Shown: piece by piece, positions 57,870 through 64,000 of the stretch
How positions within the stretch are numbered: the stretch's first letter is position 1
How the letters are laid out: each line of letters begins with the position of its first letter
Assembly: GCA_958496175.1 (NCBI GenBank)
Contig: OY292276.1
Coordinates: forward strand, 52,651,080-52,715,079
Source of the DNA: Sisyra terminalis
Taxonomy: Eukaryota > Arthropoda > Insecta > Neuroptera > Sisyridae
Reading direction: 5' to 3'
DNA length: 64,000 bases
Made by a program: the position numbers and the translations under genes
Notes under the pieces: generated by a model
What the model was told of the DNA's origin: nothing
The model's input: the letters and a program-made list of their open reading frames with translations, nothing else
The model's database searches: none

Positions 57870-58995
57870 GTGGTTTATTTTCGGAAAAATTTAAACAGAA
57901 TGCACAGATGGACGTATACTTTCGATAGGCATTCTTAACAAAATTTTGTGAAATTTGACGATTTTCTTGAAAAATCAACGATGGTTAACCCACGGTTTTT
58001 TTTGACGAAAAATGTCTTGGTTTCGAAATCGAAGTATTATCATTAAATACATTGTTACAAACCCGAAACTGTATGTTTTTCGAAAATCATGGCTTTAAAA
58101 TACTAAAAATAAATATAAGAGATAATTATTTCTTCGGAAAATCGGTTAATTATATTTGGCTTAATCATCCTTAACGAAACTGTGAAAAACATTTTTAATT
58201 AAGACGATTTATCTTTGGAAATATTAACTCGAAAGTTAATTATATCAATTTACATGCAGAAATTTTACCCTAAAATTAATTATTTTCAAGGGGTGAGATT
58301 TCCTCATAAAAGCTATTTTTTGCTAGGGACTATAAAACAACTACCTTTTTAGAGTAGTATTGTGAAGACAATTTTTTCCTTTGTTATAGGACGGCCACAA
58401 TTTAACGTCAAAATTTAAAAAAAGGAGAATTTTCAATTGCGAAAAATTGATATAAGGAATGCTTATTTTTTCGGAAAATCAGCAAATTATATTTGGCTTA
58501 ATCATTCTTAACAAAACTGTGTAAAAACATTTTCAATTTTTTCAATTTATCCTTGGAAATATCAACGCAAAAGTTAATGATGTTAAATCACAAGCCGAAA
58601 TTTTACCCTCAATTGGGTTGTTTTCGGGGGGTGAGATTTTCTCATAAGAGCTATTTTTGGCTAGGGATTATAAAGCAACCTCCTTAATTGAGTAGTATTG
58701 TTAACATTTTTTTGTTCTGTGTGTTAAAGTATTGCCTCAATTTTGCTTCAAAGTTTAAAAAAGGACAATTGTCAAGAACTGAAAATGGATATAAGGAATG
58801 ATTATTTTGATCGGAAAATTGGCTTATTATATTTGGCTTAATAATTCTTAACGAAACTGTGTTAAAACATTTTTAATTAAGTCAATTTATCCTGGGATAT
58901 ATCAACTTGAAAGTTAATGATTTCAAAATACATGCAAAAATTTTACTCTCAAATTGGTTGTTTTCAAGGGGTGAGATTTCCTTATAAGGGCTGTT
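57870..58995. repeat. tandem array, ~338-bp unit, about three copies
   Basis: Copies begin near 58,113, 58,450 and 58,789 (periods 337 and 339). Shared blocks are TTATATTTGGCTTAATCATT, TTTTACCCTNAAATT and GGGGTGAGATTTYCTCATAA. A partial, more diverged copy precedes them from about 57,870. Satellite-like in structure but short. Confidence 0.85.
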
Positions 58996-60290
58996 TAAAA
59001 TAATATATTTTAAACAAAATGTTATAAATAAATAACAAAAATATTCAAAATAATATTGCTTCTACTAGTTTCATATAGTTCCAAGTCACCAACAGTTTGT
59101 AGGAAACACGGACTGTTTCCAAATCTCAATATTCCCATTAAATATGAACATTACGTGTCAATATAATTGTGGCATCGTGTTATTTTCTTTGCTATGTTTT
59201 CATCGTGGCTGATTTAATCGAGGAATGAATTAAAAAGGAAGTAAAGAATTAGAAATGGCAACAATATAGATACGCATAGTATACGCATAGTATACCTGTT
59301 GCCAAATAAGTAAGCAAACCTGGGGCGGACCAGGGTACCTAAACTTTAACTACAATTTACGAGAAGTTTAAAGAAACAATCTCATTGTTTTGTAATTTAT
59401 TTATTTATTTAATTCATTCTCTACAAATAAAAAAAAGATTTATTGATTTAAATTAATAATTAATATTAAAATGTTAGGTTTCAAAAACAAATGGAAATTT
59501 CCCATTCTGCCCCATCCCCTGGGGTACAATGGGAAATGAGCCTGGAGCGCAATGGGATTCTTGTTACTGGCATAGTTCGCAGATGAAGACACTGCCATCG
59601 TCGTGTTTAGCCCAGCACATGCCAAATGTGCCCATTTTTGACAAATACTGAAGGAAAACCAGCTTTCATTAGATTTGGAGTTTAAATCCTCACAGTATAA
59701 ACAGATTACCTCTGCATCTTCCGACCTTTCTTATGTATGGACTGTCGACTAGTTTTCCTTATATATGTACCCACTATCTGCTGATAAAATAAAAATGTCT
59801 ATCTGAATGGGAAATAGTATCCGAATGGTATATCCCATTGTGCTCCAAAGCACTTTTCACACAAGCTCGATTATTATGGCAGGATATATTGGTTAAATTT
59901 GAATTATCACTACGCTTTTAGTTAGCCAACAGTATGTTTAAACAAACATGTCATGTTAATATTCAAACAAAAGATAGAACATAGGATAATTGCTTTAGTG
60001 TTACTTTGCAAAAATTAGAATTCAGAAACATTTATTCCGACTTGTGATAAAAATAAAAAAACTGCACTCTTTACTGGCGATAGCCACTTCTTATAACACT
60101 GCACAGTTAATTGAACAATGAGTATGATTTTTACGCGTATTTGTCACCTGTAGCAAGCGCTAACTCCATTTCCCATCCCGCCCCGGTACCCCATTTCGCT
60201 CCGTGTTCCCATATACACGTTTTAAATCAGTCAATATCTTGTTACTCTAGGGTTAATATAAAACCGTATCGAGAAACATTGAAAATTTGC
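58996..60290. other. intergenic DNA with decayed repeats
   Basis: Around 59,205-59,260 there is a degraded relative of the 27,499-27,710 element. Words such as CCCATTGTGCTCC, TTTCCCATTGTACCCC and CCATTTCGCTCCG recur in both orientations between 59,500 and 60,210, as in a decayed MITE. No gene. Confidence 0.4.
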
Positions 60291-60358
60291 TCGATACGAG
60301 AATTAAACCCAACACCCACCAGTTTTGAAGCCGCCACCTGAACCACTCAGCCACCAGT
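60291..60358 (-). ncRNA. tRNA-derived (SINE-like) sequence
   Basis: On the - strand it reads TGGCTGAGTGGTTCAGG (A box like tRNA-Leu/Ser) followed about 40 bases later by GGGTTTAATTCTCG (degraded B box). No clean acceptor stem. It is probably a tRNA-derived SINE head or pseudogene. Confidence 0.5.
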
Positions 60359-61185
60359 AGGTTGTTGACTTGCATTAAAGCGACCCATGTCCTTTTTCAA
60401 ACGACAAAAAAATTTCAAACTGAATCTCCAAACGTAACTATTCTTATCATCAAAATTATAATGTCGATAATATCTTTGATTTGTTTTTCAGATATAACAA
60501 TTTAATTTCAAAACCAACACACGTGGTATATCTACTGTACAGTAATACAACCGATAGTCTTTTCAAAAAATTATTGTTAGATTACCTTCAATTTTCCATA
60601 CTTTGCAAAGAATAAGCCCTATTTATTTTTTAACTTTCTTTGGCGCCTATTAAAGTCTACCATAATAGCAGTTTCTTAAATTAAAAAAAATTACTTCTCC
60701 GTCACCGGAATATTGCATTTTCAAGCGTTCCTTGTCTAACTAATAACTTCGTTTTTTTACAGGGACCTTTAGAACATTAAATATAGAAAAAAATTTAGCT
60801 TGAATGAGGTAAAAATGAAATAAATATAGGTCATAATCGAAAAGTTTACATAAAACCACATCTATTTGCACCTGGGTGCGTAGAGGTTGCAGCTAAGAAA
60901 TGTTTTTTTAAATGATATTTTAATTAACAGTATTGGCGGATAGTTTTAATTGGTACCTTGTGAAAAAAGAATTTCCCACCTATAAAAATAGTTAAAAAAT
61001 AGATTTTGATTATCTACATTATTCATGTACTAATTTCGCAGCCTAATTGACCAACGATTAAAAATTTACGATTTCTTCAATAAATACATTTAAATAGTTA
61101 AAACTTGTATTTTACTTGGGATGTAGATCAAGTACATTAAAATTTACAGGAAAGGTGTACAATTCAACTTCACTTAAATCAGATG
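60359..61185. other. intergenic DNA downstream of RpL7
   Basis: No recognised gene or repeat. It contains the region beyond the RpL7 polyadenylation signal. Confidence 0.45.
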
Positions 61186-61194
61186 GTTAAGAAA

Positions 61195-61200
61195 TTTATT
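61195..61200 (-). terminator. RpL7 polyadenylation signal
   Basis: AATAAA on the - strand about 31 bases after the RpL7 stop codon, a suitable distance for a short ribosomal-protein 3' UTR. Confidence 0.65.
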
Positions 61201-61230
61201 TATATCAACTTTTAAATACAAGCATAAAAC

Positions 61231-61341
61231 TTAGACCATCCGTCTTAACAATTCGTTTATCTTATCTTCTCGGTTTCCAAAATCACCCCCTTCAACATAA
61301 TGGTTGGTCTTCTTACGCCATCCTCCAGTGGGTGTATTCAA
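61231..61341 (-). CDS. RpL7: ribosomal protein L7 (uL30), exon 4
   Basis: Last coding exon, 36 codons plus stop. It reads [20 protein letters not shown] and ends NELLRRMV, the conserved C-terminus of eukaryotic RPL7 ([20 protein letters not shown]...IRRMN). It follows a 55-nt intron (61,342-61,396) with TTTTAG acceptor. Confidence 0.97.
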   Translation of the reverse strand: MNTPTGGWRKKTNHYVEGGDFGNREDKINELLRRMV

Positions 61342-61396
61342 CTAAAATAAATCCACAGTTAATATTGGTTCTCATTGAAAATCGTGTAAAACTTAC

Positions 61397-61742
61397 CTTG
61401 AAGGGCCACAAAAAGTTTGAGGCATTTTTGAATTTGCCTCCAACCGTGAATATTTCATGAATCAAATCTTCTACGCAGATAATTCCAGATGAACCCAATC
61501 TTTGTTCGATGAGGTTGTTGGATGTAATTGCGATACGTTGTCCGTTAATTTTAGCAAAGCCTCGTTTGTAAACCAATTCGCGAACTGATTTCAAGTTGGG
61601 GTATCCCCATGTAATGTACGGCTCGCAAATACGTAACATGTTAATGGTCGCTTTGTTAAGTTTAACAAATACTCCATTGTTAATTTGTTTTAAACGGAAT
61701 AACTGAAGAACTTTACGAACTTTAGGTGCTACTTTGTTGATA
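61397..61742 (-). CDS. RpL7: ribosomal protein L7 (uL30), exon 3
   Basis: Encodes the L30-like core: [80 protein letters not shown], then [20 protein letters not shown]. It ends NFLWPFK|GTAAGT. The protein is a component of the large ribosomal subunit. All motifs match the family without gaps. Confidence 0.98.
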
Positions 61743-62191
61743 CTAGAAGAAAAAAATTTGTCATTAGCTAATTATTATTAAAAAAGCTAAATAAATTAAA
61801 TATGAAGAACATAGAAAAATGGGTTTGACGCAGTGCTAAACCTAGCATTGATGTAGACTAATAAAATACAAATGTAATTCTTTTTAGTATATAATAGAAA
61901 AGGATTTTTGTCAGAAGAATGTCATCATTAAAACTAATAATTAACTCAAGACATTTCAATGGATTAATGATATTTCTAAATAAAACATTTAATCATTACT
62001 TTAAGCTTGCAAAACAAGAAAATTCAATTAACTAGGATGGTCTGCACATGCTATGTTCGGTGGCGTCTCAAATATAAGATTCTATAGTTATGAAATTTGT
62101 AATTATTTTATATTCACAGGAACTACTTTCTATTCGTTTCATTTACTTGAAATTGTTAAATGTAAAACACTCTGTATGTTGACCAACTTAC
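61743..62191 (-). other. RpL7 intron 2
   Basis: 449 bases with consensus splice sites. On the - strand an ATGATGA word (61,922-61,928) followed by CTGA hints at a box C/D snoRNA, but the spacing is far too short for a guide RNA. No snoRNA is called. Confidence 0.6.
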
Positions 62192-62482
62192 CCTCGAATA
62201 CGAATTACGAAAGCTAACTTAGCTTCACCAGGGATGTAATAATTTCCTCGATTTTTTGCTTGTCGGATCAATCTGATTTCATCGCGTTCTTTTTGACGGT
62301 ATTCCTTGACGTAGGCTTCTGCCCTTTTAAAGATTTGTTTCCGCTTTTTAAATACAGTTGTACGGCGTTTTATCGCCGACTGGGCACTTTTTAAACGTTT
62401 TACATCACGCCGTTTTCGGTGCTTCAGTACCGACTCCGGTACCGCTGGCAACTTCTTTTTACTCTCGACGGGTTTTGTTGCA
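62192..62482 (-). CDS. RpL7: ribosomal protein L7 (uL30), exon 2
   Basis: Encodes the basic N-terminal extension typical of eukaryotic L7: [40 protein letters not shown], then [20 protein letters not shown] and [19 protein letters not shown]. The rRNA-binding extension is rich in Lys and Arg. It splits a Gly codon at GG|GTAAGT. Confidence 0.98.
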
Positions 62483-62719
62483 CTGTAAAAACATGAATAT
62501 TTTCAATTAAAAATCTCCTCACATGTCTTCTAACCACAATAATATGGTGTTATTTGCACGTTTGATTAAAACCAAATATACACAAAAACCATGAAAAATT
62601 CCTATCGCAAATTATAGTAAAACGATGAATGACCATATTAAGCGCAAAAAAATATTTATTAAATTTGTATAATTTGTGATGATTACGGATTTAGAGAGGA
62701 ATAAAACAACTTTACTTAC

Positions 62720-62730
62720 GTGTCCGCCAT
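62720..62730 (-). CDS. RpL7: ribosomal protein L7, exon 1 (start codon)
   Basis: Only 11 coding bases: ATG GCG GAC AC|GTAAGT, giving MAD and the start of Thr. Joined with exons 2-4 the coding sequence is 759 bases, 252 residues plus stop, equal to the usual insect L7 length. The short start exon is typical of ribosomal-protein genes. Confidence 0.93.
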
Positions 62731-62740
62731 AATTCACAAT

Positions 62741-62750
62741 AAAGAAGGGG
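62741..62750 (-). promoter_or_regulatory. 5' TOP-like tract / probable RpL7 transcription start
   Basis: CCCCTTCTTT on the - strand, 11-20 bases before the ATG. Pyrimidine tracts beginning with C at the cap site are characteristic of ribosomal-protein mRNAs (TOP). The start site is inferred from this motif. Confidence 0.6.
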
Positions 62751-64000
62751 ATTGTTCGACTGATTTAGTGATTTTCACTCGATTTGGGGGAATCTACCAA
62801 ATGGTGGCACCTGCGCACGAAACTAACGCACAACACGGGCCGCGTGAATTCAAAAATGTATTTTGAAGTTATTCAAATTATTTTAAAGAATATGTTCCAA
62901 AATAAAATGAAATTATTGCACATTAACATTTTTACGAAGCGTAAACTACTGGCTATGTTATTTATCGTTGTAAACGAACCAGTATGTTATTGCTATAGAT
63001 ACAAAGATATTCAACTGTTTTATGTTTAATTCGAGTTTTAGCCGTTTTAATGAATTTAATTTTTCCCTCAATTTTAAAATCATACAAATCACATAATTTT
63101 AAAATGTATTAATTATAATAATAATGTATAATAAAACCAATAAAATAAATTTTCAATAATTTCCTTTTACAATTTAAGCCAAAATATCACTTCTTATTAA
63201 CAATAATATTACACATTAAAGTCCGTAATTGTATTTTCTGGGAAGATAATTATAATTAAATCTACGAAATTTAACTTATTAAGCTGTTAAGGGAATTTTT
63301 TATAATGCTAAAATTTAATTACAGGGGGTCAAATCAATTATTTTGTAGTACTTTTATTGACTGTTTACTGCTATTGGTTCATTATAACAACTAAAGTTCT
63401 TTTGCGAAATTTATAAATCGAATATCTGTTTTTCTATAGATTTTTCGAATCATTTATATTTCTTTTTCTCGTAACTATATTTACTTTATTTAATTCGAAA
63501 TTAACAGGTTTTAACAGGCAAGTTACAGAATGCAGGAATGCATTAACAGGAACTCTTCTTAAAAGATAATATATTTTTATTTTTTCTTCAAATCAGAATC
63601 GATATTCCTAAATATGTTGGATAGGAAAATGCTTGGTTTCGAAAAGTGAAAACTAACTTTATCGTCATCTATAAAATTAACGTTATGAGCTAAGATTAAA
63701 TATTTTTCCATAGTACTTTAGTATTATTCCAAGAAAACATTGTGAAAAATAGTCAAATGTTCATCAACTAGGTATAGTAGACTGATTCAAAAAAAATGAT
63801 GATTTTTTTTTCTTAATTATATCGAAAATATTGTTGGGAATGACAAAAAAAAACCTGTGAAAGTTTAAGCACTTAATATTAATATTAAGAGGTGCTGCAT
63901 CGCAAATTTCGATTTTCCATTTAAATAACATGGGAACAATATTCTCTTGCACTTTGGAATTTTATAGCTTACGTTGGTGACAATATTTCGGAATGACCAA
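62751..64000. other. upstream flank of RpL7
   Basis: Promoter region, then AT-rich DNA with no recognised gene. An 81-codon frame on + (62,784-63,029) starts within the likely promoter and has no known relative. At 63,780-63,960 lies a diverged copy of a repeat also seen at 31,880-32,060. Confidence 0.45.

Noticed and set aside
61911..61928. Box C/D snoRNA in RpL7 intron 2
   Set aside because: ATGATGA and CTGA are only about 9 bases apart and no terminal stem or second box pair was found.
62784..63029. Small divergent gene upstream of RpL7
   Set aside because: The 81-codon frame begins about 35 bases upstream of the inferred RpL7 start site, shows no family resemblance and no splice or polyadenylation context.

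Overview
The window is AT-rich nuclear DNA of an animal, most probably an insect. Two protein-coding genes can be read with confidence. One is a PDZ-GEF/RapGEF2-type Rap guanine nucleotide exchange factor (Drosophila Gef26/dizzy family) on the + strand. The other is ribosomal protein L7 (RpL7, uL30) on the - strand. The order of insect cannot be fixed from the sequence alone.

Layout. 1-19,056: the only long open region is a candidate exon at 796-1690; the rest is non-coding DNA full of transposon remnants. 19,057-48,372: seventeen coding exons of the Rap exchange factor. They encode the end of the first cNMP-binding-like domain, a linker, a second cNMP-binding-like domain, the REM (RasGEF-N), PDZ, Ras-association and CDC25 catalytic domains, a Ser/Pro-rich tail and a C-terminal PDZ ligand ending VSAV. 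The first two introns in the window are 13.8 and 8.0 kb and filled with mobile elements; from 41 kb the exons are compact, and two introns are only 57 and 54 nt. The 5' part of the gene is missing. 48,373-61,180: tail-to-tail intergenic region holding a probable 3' UTR, a 4.85 kb near-perfect palindrome (51,387-56,238), a diverged relative of its unit, a 338-bp tandem array and a second tRNA-derived sequence. 61,231-62,750: complete four-exon RpL7 with a 5' TOP-like tract. 62,751-64,000: upstream flank without a recognised gene.

Mobile DNA. Visible families are: two non-autonomous Helitrons, one with a matching empty site elsewhere in the window; two TA-flanked MITE families with terminal repeats beginning GGG; several elements with 8-bp target duplications (hAT type); a deleted mariner and a second mariner fragment; a Jockey-type RT remnant; a Harbinger-like palindromic element; and short sequences resembling the hammerhead-ribozyme core of Penelope-like elements. 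Several are nested.

The most unusual object is the 51.4-56.2 kb palindrome. Each 2.4 kb arm holds two tandem copies of a ~1.26 kb unit that contains a tRNA(Ser/Leu)-like module, clustered TGACGTCA half-palindromes and small hairpins, but no credible protein. The family is not one I recognise. Annotation is by eye; similarity values are qualitative.
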